From NCBI GenBank assembly GCA_008828725.1, contig MEHQ01003146.1:62001-126000 (forward strand): DNA of 64,000 nt. Reading direction: 5' to 3'. A program made the translations under genes and the position numbers. This DNA comes from Saccharina japonica. Taxonomy: Eukaryota > Sar > Phaeophyceae > Laminariales > Laminariaceae. Below are positions 1 through 12,500 of the stretch, piece after piece. How positions within the stretch are numbered: the stretch's first letter is position 1; each line of letters opens with the position of its first letter. The notes under the pieces are model-generated. The model worked only from the letters and a program-made list of their open reading frames with translations. It did not search any database and was not told the origin of the DNA.

Positions 1-2159
1 CAGCTCCACAGCAACACCACCAAAGCGTCCATCAAGCAGCTGTCTATCACCATATCCATCGAATTAGAGACCAGCTACGTATTCGGCGACATCTTAGCCT
101 AAAAGCAAACACTACTCTGGCGCGAGATTTTGCTCGTTTATCAGCAAATAGGGAGTTCCAACTTTGTTTGTTGCGTTCCTGGCAAATTTGCTATTACGCC
201 GCAAAACGCGGTCCAACCTAACAACGACATCAACCGGCACGAGCAACACGGCCCAGCGCCCAGCACATCATTACGGACTAACTCCGAGGACAGGTCTTCG
301 CCACCTCTTTAGGGTTCATCGCCATCATCAACATCATCTCACGGCTTCTACACGCACATCTTTTGGTCTGCTCTTCTTCGTACAAGTCCCTACAAACAAC
401 AGGATCATGAACAGCAGCACCACTAATTTTCACCTACAGTAGTAGTAGTAGTACTACTACAACTACTACATGTTCAACAAGGTCTACGCAACAACAGCAC
501 GGAAACGAAGATCGGCATCATCATTAGCAGCAACAACCAAGTACTACAGCTGTATTGTACTGCTGTAGGTTGCTCTTTTCTGCCTTTTTCTTCTCTCTGT
601 TTTCGTGGGTTAGGGGTATCAATTTGTATACTTTTTCTCTGTTGGCTTTGCTTCTTTGCTGTACGTAGAGTTTTTTGCACACGAGATCACACATGATGCG
701 CACTGCTGTATGCCGTCACGGATACACATCTGCCCTGTTATCAGTTGTTCTTTAGATTTTCACAGCTTTTCTTTGAGTACGTATCCTAAATACACACTCA
801 CCGTGCTGATTTGTACTTCACAAATCTCAGTGTAGCTGGACACATACATACCTGTGTCCACGTTTTCTTTTCGATTTCGTTCGATTTCTTAGTCCTAGTA
901 TCAATTGGGGGGGGGCGTAGCATGGGTACAGTAGACACTTTCTTACGCTTTCTTTGCTAGGATATAGCTCGCTGGTCAGCACCACAGCATCACGAGTCTA
1001 TTTTGCGATACGATTGGGCCCAACGTAGTCTATTGCCGTACTATCGTATACTCGTTGATATATTTTGAGTACGTACGTACATACATGTACACACCGACAG
1101 TGCACTTTTCGCTGTACTGAACGAATGTCATCAGTTTCAACTTCAATTTCACGTTCCTCTAGGTATCAGTTCGGGGGCACGATTGAACACCCATCATGAG
1201 GGTTATGGCTTTTGTTCTAGCGTATACGTCGCTGGTATTCACACCACGATTTGTTTTCTTCTTTGACTTTGCTTACACCAGGTACTACTCTGTAGGATTT
1301 ATATGAGTACGTGCGCACGTATATACTCCACACTGGACACGCGTCTCAGTTTTATCAGTGTCTCTTCAACTATCCAATGTTGATTGCTGGACAAATGAGT
1401 ATTCACACGTACTGGTACATGCAGTACGTAGGTCTTTGCTATTTTTGTCTGGGTACACACCCACCGACTTTCTTTGTTTCTGCAAGATTACGTACTTTTT
1501 CCGTAGCTCTCTTATTGTAGCATTCAATTGAGGGGGCGGGTTGCAAGTACAGCAGATAACTTTCTACGCTTTTCATTGTAGGCTATAACTCAGGGGTCAT
1601 GCACTATGACTCAGTGGTCATGCACAACCACGATTAGCTTTGCTGACATGAGTACAACCATACTGCCACCGTCATCACACGGGACTGAATATGTAGTGAA
1701 CTTTGTGTTTACTGTTTTCCATATTGCCGCTGCATTTCCACAGGACTAAATATGTTGTACCATTCTTTCATTCTCCACTCGTTCATTTCGAGTTTTGAGT
1801 ATCAGGTTTCTAAACCGTAGGCATTACTCTAGCTACTGACGTTCATCACGGGGGCGTGTTAGCATATGGACGTTGAGATCCATACGTATCTATTGTGATG
1901 TGCAGCCACTACGCACTGATACGAGTAGTCTAGATACTCGGGTAATTGCAATATGCGGATAGATTACGAGTTTGTCTTACTCGTAGTGCGCTCCATTGTA
2001 TGTCCGAAGCATTTTCATCAGGAGCGATGCTGAGAACGTTGCTAAAACGTTACTACAACGTTGTAGAGAACATTGCAGGGAACGGTACACACTACGGTAG
2101 AATGCAACTGTCCGTAGCATGGGCACTGTACCAAGATGATCAGGTGCAGGCATCGCCCA
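1..2159. other. No supported gene; degenerate repeats
   Basis: The first 450 bp are CAACA/CATCA-rich. From about 900 to 1900 a block seems to recur every 300-350 bp (CAATTGGGGGGGGGCG, CAGTTCGGGGGCACG, CAATTGAGGGGGCGGG, followed by TTTCTTACGC or TTTCTACGC), heavily diverged. Short frames here show no family. Confidence 0.4.
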
Positions 2160-2260
2160 CCTCGATCACTCTACTCTACTCTACTCTACTCTACTCCTCT
2201 TCCTTCTTCTCCTCTACTCTACTCCTCTTTCCTCTTCTCCTCTTCTCTTCTCTTGCTCAT
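2160..2260 (+). repeat. CTCTA/CTTCT microsatellite
   Basis: (CTCTA)n at 2167-2196, followed by an impure CTTCTCCTCTT tract to about 2255. Confidence 0.85.
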
Positions 2261-2929
2261 TTTCCATTGATCTCCCTGAGGTCAATCTTCTTTCCAATAT
2301 GGCCACATAAGCGCCTTTTCAAACCATGACTTTTCTTCTTCTTCACAAGTGATCTGTAGACACTTCGGGGCCACCTCTGCCATCTCTCTCCGCAGAGACA
2401 GAGCCTCGACACACGCGTCCTTCTTTCATAGATTAGTGTGGCCCTCTTCTCGCAAAAACTGGTTCCAACCTGTACATACACGGAAAAATACGGGAATCGC
2501 CTTCCCTTTGACCCACTATCGTAACGTACCGCTGGACGACGTCCCGTCCAGGTACAAGACGGAAGAGCGGTCCAGTCGGCGGCTAACGGCAAAGAAAGCT
2601 GTTATGTCGGGTACTCCCGCGTCTACAGTCCTGGGGGCCGTCGCCGACAGTCGAGATTCGAACGCCCCGGGAAAGTTATAGGATATCATCTCCGTCGGTG
2701 TGTGGAGGGCAAGGAACGTGTGGCAGCAATGGAAGGTTGCAACGACCGAGGTGCTGGAACGATAGATACAACGGAAGCGGGCACGATGGATTGCAGTGAA
2801 GCCGCGGCACGTGGCAGTTCCTTTGTGGGGCACTCGGGAAACGTATTCCTCTCAAAATCATGTTGGGTTGAATTCAATAGAACGGCTGTGAAGCAAAGGA
2901 ATACGCTTGGGGGGGGGGGGGGTGTACTC

Positions 2930-3012
2930 ATGTTGTGCACGGCCGTAGTCATATGACCATAGACCCTCGCATCCCTACAATGCCGGGACGGAGCGCGTTG
3001 GGTTTTCGGGAG
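2930..3012 (+). repeat. Conserved dispersed repeat R2, copy 1
   Basis: GTACTCATGTTGTGCACGGC, then CGTAGTCATATGACCATAGA and CCCTCGCATCCCTACAATGC to GGGTTTTC; one mismatch in about 75 bp against 36823-36900. The function is unknown; both copies lie near M4-like material (GGAGCTC, CACCCGAAAAC). Confidence 0.65.
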
Positions 3013-3341
3013 TTCTTGAACACTGGTTTGATCGATGTCTACAGCCAAACCACCAATATTTCGCGTAAGAGACACGCACTCGATTATGTGTGTCCCGCTG
3101 GAAAACAACGAGCACATGAAGCAATCTTGTACGGCAGCACCACGGCTCTCTCAAGCCCTTTGTGGTTTCATACAGACCATTGTTTTCCCCTTCGTTGTGC
3201 AAATGCTTCCATTCGCCGCACATGCGAACTTCTCTAACAGTTCGTGCAACAACTCGTGGTACATAAAAAGGTAGGAATTTTAGCCCTAATAACATCCAGT
3301 TCCGTGGCTCCGAAACGAGGGGACTACGGTACTGATAATGT

Positions 3342-3578
3342 GACGCATGCTACGATAGAGGTTCACCATGTTTTTTCTGAGCTCCTCACTTAAAGAGGGT
3401 CATACCTCACCGAAAACATGATTTTGGAGGAAAACAAAAGTGCTGCCGGATGTGACCGAATTACACTCTGAAACCGTATTCGTCACAAAAATGAAAGTCC
3501 GTCAAATTTGGGTTGAAGATCCCGATCGTTCAGAAAACGATTCAGCCTAAAAGTGCCACCTCTACCATAGCACGCGTC
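3342..3578 (-). mobile_element. MITE family M4 (4-bp target duplication), copy 1
   Basis: Inverted ends GACGCATGCTACGATAGAGG and its counterpart ending in CACGCGTC, flanked by ATGT on both sides (3338-3341, 3579-3582). It is oriented opposite to most copies: the GCTCCTCA part comes first and the complement of TTCGTCGGACTTTCATTT last. Confidence 0.88.
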
Positions 3579-4468
3579 ATGTCCGAAATCCAATGTCTTG
3601 GCGTTGTGCGTGCTGACGCATGCTTCGGTAGAGGTGCACCTGCGTACAGTATTTTGTTCTGGGGCTCCTCACCTGAGTATCTATTCATTAATAGTAAGTT
3701 GAATCTGGTTTTAGACCAAAAACAAGTTCTGGCCGATTAACATTATCCTCTCATGTACAGAACGATAATTGTCTAAGGACGACAATGAATGTCGGGGATA
3801 TTTTGGGTTTAGGAAGGTCCGCCGTTCCTAAGGCCTCTCCGCCCAAAAGGCTCGTTGTATACCGAGGCCATCGAGGATTCGTTTTTTCTCGTTGTCTTGA
3901 GGTGGGTTCTGAGCGACTTGCTGGTAGCATAGACCCGGCCTCCGAAAAATGGTAAGTGTAACCTTATCGTGGCACGTGTCCAACCTCTGCATCTCTCCCC
4001 CTCTAGCAGAGACTAAGATCCGGGATGCGTCATCCAACACAACGCGTCTCGTCGAGCATTACGGCTCTCTCTATCTCTTTGTTTCTCTCTCTCTCGCTCT
4101 CTCTCGCGACATATTTGCGCTCACGTGGATGCTTCCTACTGTCGGGGTAGAAGCACATTTCTTTCCCGGGGCCGCCTCGCTTTAGGTATTGCTTTGCTTA
4201 TTCAAACACGATATTCACATTTAAATAGGGGCAACGGGTGCCCCCGACACTGCCCCAAATGGAACGGCCTAATAGGCCCTTTCCAAATGAAATATTTTAC
4301 AGTGTAAAAAAAAACAAAAAGACGCTCAAACGGCGTCGGGTAACATTTGTGCAACGACAAGGGTAGCACTTTCCAGCCAAACTTTTTCCTGATCTTGATT
4401 GGACTTTCAAGATGGTGTAACGCCTAGCAACGATTCTCCCTTGTGGTGGTGTGACGTTTCTGCCCGAT

Positions 4469-4600
4469 GACGCGTGCTACGGTAGAGGTAGCACCTTTTG
4501 GCTGAATCGTTATCTAAACGATCGGGCTCCTTAACCCAAATTCGTCGGACTTTCATTTTTGTGAAATCTTACAGTTTATACGTAGGACATGGGATAGCTT
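4469..4600 (+). mobile_element. MITE M4 fragment
   Basis: GACGCGTGCTACGGTAGAGG opens a copy that keeps the family body (GGCTGAATCG, ATCGGGCTCCTTAACCCAAA, TTCGTCGGACTTTCATTTTT) and then loses similarity. A further end-like piece, GACGCATGCTTCGGTAGAGG, lies at 3618 without a partner. Confidence 0.65.
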
Positions 4601-5021
4601 ATCGGGTCTAGAATTGTTAGTTTCGCCATTGTCACAATCGTGCAAAAAAATCATATAATGTACGCTGGTATGATACATCCCTCCCCGATCGCCTCGGTAG
4701 TCGTCTGGTGGTCAGCTGAAACTGCTACACTAGCATGCATACTGTATAGCTCGGGAGAAAGCACACCCCGCTGATAACATTTTGACATTAAAAAATGTCA
4801 CCACCGGGTGTGCTTTTGTGGAGGGGTGTGATATCTAACGCATCCCCGGTGATAAATGCCATGCACGAGGGCCTTGCAGCTAGGGGGTATAGTAACGAGA
4901 GGGTGAGACAACGACGGGATGTGCTGACGGCATTATCGGTCGATGTAGAAAATTAGCAGACCCCGACCAGATTCAGGGGGTGTGGTAATGAGAGGGGGTG
5001 ATAACGGTATGTCAATGATTG

Positions 5022-5507
5022 CTATGGAGTGAGTATGAACAGACCCCGGCCAAAATACAGAGGGTATGTTAGCAAGGGGTGTGCTAAGGCATGACAAGAT
5101 CGGTCTAGAACCAGTGTTTTTCTATTCTCACCTATTGCCGGTGATGGTAAGGCAAACGCTTGAAACCTGGAGATAATAGCAAAACCCCCCGCCTTGCTAC
5201 GATACCACAAAACCGTTACCGGTACCATACAGGTTCTCATTGATGAAAACCCCGAACGCCGCACCGCAAGTGCTGCAGGTGCTTCGCCGGTACCGCCACC
5301 GGTACCAGTAGCCGGGGCTTGGCACACGACGGGCGTAGGAGACGTGATAAATGTAGTGCCAGTACCGGTAAGCGCGCTGGTCCCAGAGAAAAACGACATG
5401 ATGGTCGCCCGAGGCGCGACAGCAGCAGCTACAGGTGGGGTCGAAGCTGCAGACTCGTTCGGCCCACTGTAAGGCGGCACAGTAGTTTCCTCCATGCTGG
5501 TGTCCAT
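5022..5507 (-). CDS. Possible Ala/Pro/Thr-rich exon, unknown
   Basis: A minus-strand frame of 161 codons, rich in A, T, P and G in its first half (for example ESAASTPPVAAAVAPRATIM). The GTACCGGT-type short repeats at 5216-5380 keep three frames open at once, so length alone means little. Composition here is GC-rich compared with both sides. It could be an exon of a gene leaving the window on the left, or simply a minisatellite-like patch. No splice partner or family recognised. Confidence 0.2.
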   Translation of the reverse strand: MDTSMEETTVPPYSGPNESAASTPPVAAAVAPRATIMSFFSGTSALTGTGTTFITSPTPVVCQAPATGTGGGTGEAPAALAVRRSGFSSMRTCMVPVTVLWYRSKAGGFAIISRFQAFALPSPAIGENRKTLVLDRSCHALAHPLLTYPLYFGRGLFILTP

Positions 5508-5709
5508 ACCGGTGCGGGTTGAATATTAATTGTGAATGATGTCCATTCACCAGGTGGCGTGACAATTGCGGAGTTTGACACTGTTTTTAGGCGTACAAGC
5601 GTAGGGGGGGGTGTTGTCTAACGTACCCCCGGTGATAAAGGTGACGGTAGAAAAGCGAAGTAAAACATATATCACCCGGTGTGCTTACGTGGGGGCGTGT
5701 GTTATCTAA

Positions 5710-6698
5710 GGCCGTCTCTTATGGGTTTCTTTTTGAGGTTCATAAAGGGACCCCTTTTGACCAAGGGCAAACAAACAGCATCTCATGGAACTCAAAACGA
5801 CGACGTTTGACCACAAAAAAATATGAACATCAGTTTGACGAGGCCACCTCACTCATTCTGCCCCCCAGAATGAACAGGGTCAGAGGTTACAAAATGGAGT
5901 TCAAATTTGAGACTTCGTGTAGGTTTTTGTGTGCATACTACTGTATATGTTTGGTATAACAGCAGTGTGTACTCGTATTATATTGTACGACGTACATCTA
6001 CCCGGCACACCGCCAGTAGAGCTGCTGTATATACAGACTGAAGAAGCGGTCGCGCACAAGCCCACCCTTGCCCGGCCCTCAGTCAGGAAATCTCACTACG
6101 GCATGGGGGAGGGACGATGAGGTGGATGTGAGCCATCGATCGTCTTGGTTGGGGAACTGTCGACGAACGAGAGCTCTCGCTGGGCAGCTCGTATCCTACC
6201 ACTGCTGCAGCAGCATCTTGGTGTGAGCGTGTGTTTTGTCCCTATACAGAGCCGACACGATGCTCTCGACTCGCCGAGCACGCTCGGCATCTCAGTGCCG
6301 TCATCGCTCTCTTGGGGTCGAAAGAGCTGCGCGCGCAGAGGCTGCACGTGCTGGGCGATGTTGGGGTGGCTCGATGCTAACTTTTTCTTTGAACGAGTAC
6401 GATCTGGATGGTACCTGCTTTGTAAGGTGTGAGCACTGCTGCTGTATACATGCCTGATATCATATACCATGTACCTGGTATCACACCGGGACAGGAGTAC
6501 TTGGCAGTACTTGGTATATTTGTGGTCTCTCGTCTTTCGTGGTCTCCGCCTCATACGAAAAAAATGAAATACGTTTTTTGTCATACGCTTCCATAAGAAA
6601 CTACACTTGACGAGTAGACTTCAAAAATGAAGTAACAAACAGACGAGTCAAAAGGGGTCCATTTTTGAACCTCTAAACAAATCCCATAAGAAGCGGCC
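5710..6698 (+). mobile_element. PIF/Harbinger-type non-autonomous element, 989 bp
   Basis: Inverted ends of about 55 bp start GGCCGTCTCTTATGGG on the left; the right end is CCCATAAGAAGCGGCC. They also share GAGGTTCA and GACCCCTTTTGAC. The flanks are TAA on both sides (5707-5709, 6699-6701). A 3-bp T-A-A duplication with GGCC ends fits Harbinger. The interior has no transposase I recognise; frames at 6096-6584 look like chance. Confidence 0.82.
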
Positions 6699-6734
6699 TA
6701 AGGGGCGTGTGCGTTCTTCCGTGTTATACGGTAC

Positions 6735-7010
6735 CCGAGTTCGAATCCTACCGTGGTGAGATTTTGACTGTGTTTGCCAAAATATGTCAATTGCTCAGAG
6801 CTCCTTCGTAGGGTGGGTAAGGCGGAATCCAACGCGAGTCCAAGGAGAGAGAAAGTACTGAAACCTTCTCGCGATAAGTATGCAAGGCACGTACTGTAGT
6901 GGGGAGGGCGAAATGACCCTATTTCGTTACCCCGGACATGAGTTACGACTATTAACAAGGGGGCGATAGACGGGAAGGGCGAACATAATCATTATAACAG
7001 CGGATAAAAC
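6735..7010 (+). mobile_element. tRNA-derived SINE, copy 1
   Basis: B-box-like GAGTTCGAATCC at 6738, then the body shared with the other copies: TTGCTCAGAG, GTGGGTAAGGCGGAATCCAA, AGAAAGTACTGAAACCTTCT, GCAAGGCACGTACTGTAGTG, GAGTTACGAC and a 3' part GGAAGGGCGAACATAAT. It lies directly beside the right end of the Harbinger-type element. Confidence 0.75.
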
Positions 7011-9147
7011 ATAAAAAAACAAGCACAACTGTGCCAGTTTTTCACAATATATTGGTTCATTTTCCTCCATTGTTACAATTGTGGCGATCAATCACTCACT
7101 CGGTGCCACAGCTGAATCTCTGTTCACACGGGCACACATTTTGGCCAATCCAACCACCTTCATGACCGTTGTATCATCCATCTAGTATATTCGACCACAT
7201 CCCTCTGCCTTTCCTTTCCATGCCTTGCCTTAAGCATGCAAGCTCCCACGATGCATTTCCATATGCATATATAATCCTCCGTTGACACAAGCTCCCACCC
7301 TAGCCGCTGGACGCCTCCTATTAATATATTATCACCCAACAAACAAAACCGACACGCACCATATTTCCAGCGCTAATCACACTCGTCATGGTGATATATC
7401 TGTCTAGCTTTCTGCAGCTTTTAACTTATATGTGTCATACGTTTTCCCACCGCTGAAAAGCGAAACTTCAGTAAAATATATATCGTATCCTTCCATGTGT
7501 TTGTTAGTAGCTGTTCTTTTCTTGCTATACTTCGTATGTCTACATTTTCCTGGAACCAAAGGTTCGGCAACCCATCATACTCTCATGTCAATTGCTCTCC
7601 CCCTATCCGCCCCGTTCAAAACTCTTCGTTTCCAAGTTCTGGGCTACATTTCACAGACTACACAGACAATTTGTTTTCGCACCCTTCGCCTCTACGAGTA
7701 GTATCACCCCAGGTGTAGGTAGGTGTAATAAAAAGGCACTTGGGTGACATCTCGTCATCGCTTTCAAAATTATAAAAAATTAAACAGTAGCACACACGTC
7801 ATTCCAAACCCCTTCCTTTTCATCTCTTGACTTGCGACACCAGCTCGAACAGCGGCAACGGGCTGAATATCGTCTTGGGAACCAACATTAACTCGTACCG
7901 AGAGATCTACTGTGGTGAGCTGTAAAGGCACGCGTTGGGAACGAAGACGGGAAAACCGCTGCGGCACAGATCCGTGGTGGAGTGTACCCACGAACACGCG
8001 TGGAGCAAGGCCACAGTAGGCGTGGTGGCCTTTTTTCTGAACTCTTTATCGAGATCCTCACGCGATAAGCTAAAACGTTCGCCCCATACACGACTTCAAA
8101 GAAGTTTCTTCACGCAACCCGATCTATTTTCTTCACAGTTTGTACGATGCGTAGTACCACAATGAAAACGAAAAAAGTGATACGTAAATACAATGCATAA
8201 CTAACAGGTAGTGATAACTCGAGGATCTCAACCGTGCAAACCATATAGAGACAAATAGTGCAAACCCTCTCAAGGCAAATGGCGATACAGTAGGAACTGC
8301 ACGGGGGAACCCCACGGGTGTGAGGCTCTTTCACTTGACGAGCTATGACCCTACCCCAAATAGCGACGTTGACAAAATCGTGAGTGCGCAATCAGACGAA
8401 CAACGTCTTGCATGGACCTAGAACTTATCGAGCCCTTTTCTCTTCTTGAGGTATATACTGCAGTTCTGGTGGTCCGAACCAGGTAGCTCACAATACACAA
8501 CATGCATCACCGGTATGGTGGAACGAAATACGTGCAAGAGTCCCCTCCTTTGCAAGAGCCCCCTCCTTCCCGTTGGAGGCCATGCCAACTAACGACTACG
8601 CAGACCTCAGCCCAAACCACGAGAGCACCTACGCCCTACAACCTCAAAAGGCACGCCGTAACTGCCGCCTAAACATACTTTGGCGGTCCATTGAGGAGAT
8701 CGATTTCGAAGAGCCGACTCCTTGCATGTCGTATCCGAGTCTTGCATTCAAATAGCTCTAGTAGGATTTTAACGGTGCATCCTCCGCAATGTAATCTTCC
8801 AACAGCATCGTGAACTACATCGATCGGCGATGGCAGTGACTAAATCGGTTTGGGCCATGTACGTGGAAGCTCATGCGATGAGACTCATGGTACGGCACAG
8901 GGGCTACCATCATTTTCTCTACTCGTATGTATCGTGTGGCTCTGTGTCTTTCTCACTACTTTATCCTGAAACAAAAGCATGCTGTTGGCGCACCGCACGA
9001 AGCCAGTACGATGGCGTTTCATATCCCGACGGCTGCTATTATTTGGCTTTACGTCCACTCCGCCGAGTGTCTCATGGCGGCAGCGACACGAAGGACACGT
9101 ACGTACATGACTCCTACCGCAAAAAACCCGGCCGTGGCTTTCTCGTT
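7011..9147. other. Downstream flank of the WSC gene, nothing recognised
   Basis: AT-rich with scattered short frames. It should include the 3' untranslated region of the WSC gene next to 9147. The plus frame 8573-8755 has no family. No element ends found. Confidence 0.35.
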
Positions 9148-9576
9148 TTAGCACCCAGCGGGGTCGTACGAATCAAGGGTGACAGTAAACGTGTCCGTCC
9201 TGGCACGGGAGTCGTCTGCGTAGTAAGAGGTGTAGTCATCGTAGGTATAGTCGTCGTGCGCTCGCGATCCGAAAAGGCCGCGCCTGGAGGCCGCTCCGTC
9301 GTCGTCGTCGTCGTCCGTGTACTGGGCAAGATCATAGGGAGTGTACACAAGCTCGCCTTCTTCGACCCATTCGACAAGGCTGTTCACAGTCGCGGTAAGC
9401 GTCCAAGGGACAGGTTCCTTGGAATGCAAGTTCTTGGCGACCACGCGGTACTCGCCGAGCATGGTGTCGCCGGAGAGGCCGCTGAACAATACGTATTCCT
9501 TAACGTAGTTAGTCGTGGCGTCGGTATTGGGGTTCCCGGAGGAACGACTGCTGAACCGGTTCATGTATCCAATGTC
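9148..9576 (-). CDS. Exon 11: end of DUF2135-like domain B with acidic insert, stop
   Basis: After the acceptor TCGATCTCGTAG the exon opens DIGYMNRFSS in phase 0, parallel to DVGMW in exon 8. It continues with TMLGEYRVVAKN and PWTLTATVNSLVEW. An insert absent from domain A follows: six aspartates from a (GTC)n/(GAC)n run, then SRRGLFGSR and a D/Y-rich stretch (HDDYTYDDYTSYY). The closing strand is TDTFTVTLDSYDPAGC followed by TAA. The long plus-strand frame over this exon is its shadow. Confidence 0.8.
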   Translation of the reverse strand, partial: DIGYMNRFSSRSSGNPNTDATTNYVKEYVLFSGLSGDTMLGEYRVVAKNLHSKEPVPWTLTATVNSLVEWVEEGELVYTPYDLAQYTDDDDDDGAASRRGLFGSRAHDDYTYDDYTSYYADDSRARTDTFTVTLDSYDPAGC

Positions 9577-12500
9577 CTACGAGATCGACAGTCGTTGCCC
9601 GGAGTTGTGAGTTTCCGGGCAGATGCATGCATGATGCGCACAAACAAAGTAGAGGGAGCGAGCAAGGGGGGGGGGGGGGGCGGAACGAACATCAACGGCA
9701 TGACCCTGGTGAACCTATATGGCAGTCGATACCATGGTTCAACTCGATGGCAAGTAGTGCAGGTGAATTTCGAGGAGAGAGTCTGCACGGCAAACAGGAC
9801 ACCTACCCTACCGCGGGAACGATTCCCTTAACAACGCAGTGCTGAGGGACGCAGCAACAGTTTCAAGCCAGTTGATCTATGAATCGGGAGCATTGGACGC
9901 CTACAGTAGTATGTCACATGTTTGTCGCCGATGGCAAAATATACGCTGACGTAAGCCGTGTCGACTCACAATATCTTCAAAGTTTGGGACTCGCTACGCT
10001 AACTCTTCGGTAAACCTAAATTCGTTGTGAAGCACTGGATCCTTTTTTCACCCGCTATCGAGCTTACCCCAGTCTGTTTTAGAGTGTGGACAACCAGCGC
10101 TGTTTTGCAAACTTCTCCCATGGTAGCCATGTCACTTTTTGGTTCAATAGAGTCTGACCTGTGGACCTCCTCAAAATGAGCAACTACTGGCTCGTACAAC
10201 AAATATTACGCCTGCCTGTGTTTTGATTCAGGAGTGTTGGCCAATAGAAATGCTGGTTGGGCTTTGCGGAAAAAATGTTCCAAGTCATGTTTTGGGTGAG
10301 ATATCGGGCTCCTCGTGTGAGGAGCTCAGTGTATAAGCCGTCACCCCTACAGTAGAAGGTGGCATAGTTCACACGAACCGTGGCGTTTAAAGACGAGCCG
10401 TTCTACGAAAGGGATGTCCCCGATCTCGGTCAAAATAACAGGTAATCGTTAGTACTCAAGTGTGTTGCTCGTTGAGAGGTACAAGAAGAGCAGCTTTATT
10501 CCTTTTCCAGCGATATAAGACTGGAAGGTTGACGGGTAGAGTAACCTCGCCTTGGGACCCTCTGGTGTCCGTCTAAGACACGCCTCCCAAGTACTACCAA
10601 TACAACAAATATACCTGTTCCCACGCATTCACCGGCGTATCTACGTCATCCCAGCGGACCCACAACACTTGCTTACTCTGATGAGCCGTATATGCCAACA
10701 TATGATATGTTCATGGAAACCCCATTCCACACGAACTAAAACATGAGGTGAAGATGAGGCCTCCTCAAAACACACCCGCACGCCGCTGAACGGCAAGGCT
10801 ACGAAGCCCACCAAGGTATGTCAAAACATAGAAACATTGAAACTGAAAGCCAGGCAGTATTTTCTATGAACTGCCGATGGGCCAAAGAGCGGGGGCGGTC
10901 ATCAGGACTATTATGGCCGAAACACTAAATACTCCAAACCTCCCCTAGACCTGGCCATGTCCTGAGCCACACATGAGTGGATCGATTGACCAGACCAACC
11001 CAGGCACTGAGAGGGGGAGGGTCGGCAGGACGAATTACGCAGAAACGATCCATTGACCCGCTCCAGATGAAAAACTAAATCACTAACGAAATATCGAGAA
11101 GAAACACAGCCCGACCCGAAAGCTCGGAAAACGTCAAAAATTCAAACTATAAGAAAAACCCCGCCCCAATCCCCAAAAACAAAACGGAAAAGGAGTCAGG
11201 CGCAGCAGAGTACCCCTTGCCAGGTGTGCCTTTAGAACAGGTACTCGTTGGTACCTACGTGTGGTGTTTACTTACATGTAGAAGAAACACTGAAAGGCTG
11301 GAGGCCGGCGTTGCCTCGCCTAGGAAACCCCTGGTTTCCATCTATGATGCGCCTTCCAAGTACTACCAATACCATCCTTATAGCTGTCACCATGTATTTA
11401 CCGACGTTTCCACATAGTTCCAGTAGTACCATAACAATAACGTTAGGCATCAAAGATAGCAAAAATGGATACTCGCGCTTTTTCACGCAACACAGGTCAT
11501 GGGCGCGAGAATTACACCCAGTGGTAAAAGCGAATAGCCACCTGGTACTATTCCTGGTGCCCCCAAAGCAGGCGTGGGGTACTGTAGAAAAGATAGTATA
11601 GCTGTCGCTAGGAACTCGCGCAGCAGTATATTAGTAACTGCCGTCAATTTGAGTGCATTGGTGGGGAAAAAAACAGGAATAAGCGTCGACGACGTGCCCC
11701 GAGAACCCCCTCTTCCCTCCATTCAGGCGGTACACGCGCATAATCGCGCAGGCTATGGCAATGAGGATCTGCTCCACTTGCGGGGGCCTGAAATGACTTG
11801 GTTTTTGTATGGTGGGTCTGAAATGACTTCAACAACTTGTGTGCAGTAGTGGGGAAAAAAATCAGGAAAAAACGAGGGTCACGGGTTCGAAACCGTGTTG
11901 ACCACGTTTTTTTCGCCTTTAGAGTTGCAGTACGTTTACTTATAGAAGTAAAGAAAAACTGGATGATCTCACCACTTGTACGAGTAGGGTAAAAGGTAGC
12001 ACAGGTGATTATGATCACAAGGATTTGGGGTTCGAGACCCGTGTACCTCTCACATCGTTTTTTTGTGTGAGAGTACAACGAATTAGACAGATAAAATTAT
12101 GAGAATATGTTGGATAACAACGTAGTAGACGAATAAAATTCTGAGAATTTGACGAAAAATGCCGAAGGGAAAGTGCGGACAGATTCAACTGTTTAATCAA
12201 GTAAAAAACGGTCGCCGCTTTCTCGCAACGGGTCCCTATCACTAGAGACTTAGTCAAAATTAGAAACTCGCATTCGCTCGTAATTATGTGTGTGCAGCAA
12301 GCGGAACCACGCACACTGCTTTGAAAGTTAATTAGTCATGGTCGGGCGGAAGTTTGAAATATTCTGCCGGTTCTTGTATGAGGCGGAGTGTGACCAGCAT
12401 CCAGGTCAGGGTGAAACAATGGCTTGAGCTAGTGGGTATTAATATACTATGCCGAAAGAGAGACAATGTTTTTAGAAGTAATACATGAACAGTAGGGCTA

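Larger units (their letters stand above)
3580..5708. other. Intergenic, M4 pieces and GGTGATAA-type repeats
   Basis: 3580-4460 has M4-related fragments and a CTCTCT tract (4060-4100). 4755-5050 and 5590-5705 hold recurring CCCCGGTGATAAA, ACCCGGTGTGCTT and GACCCCG-CCA-AT-CAG motifs in units of 100-150 bp. Confidence 0.4.

Noticed and set aside
8830-9831. 333-codon plus-strand frame, the second longest in the window
   Set aside because: It lies over exon 11 of the minus-strand gene and is kept open by that exon's GC-rich codons, the (GTC)n run and the G15 run; its peptide is low-complexity Val/Arg/Gly with no domain.
11880-12045. Possible tRNA genes at GGGTTCGAAACC and GGGTTCGAGACC
   Set aside because: No acceptor stem, D arm or seven-base anticodon loop could be folded around these B-box-like motifs.
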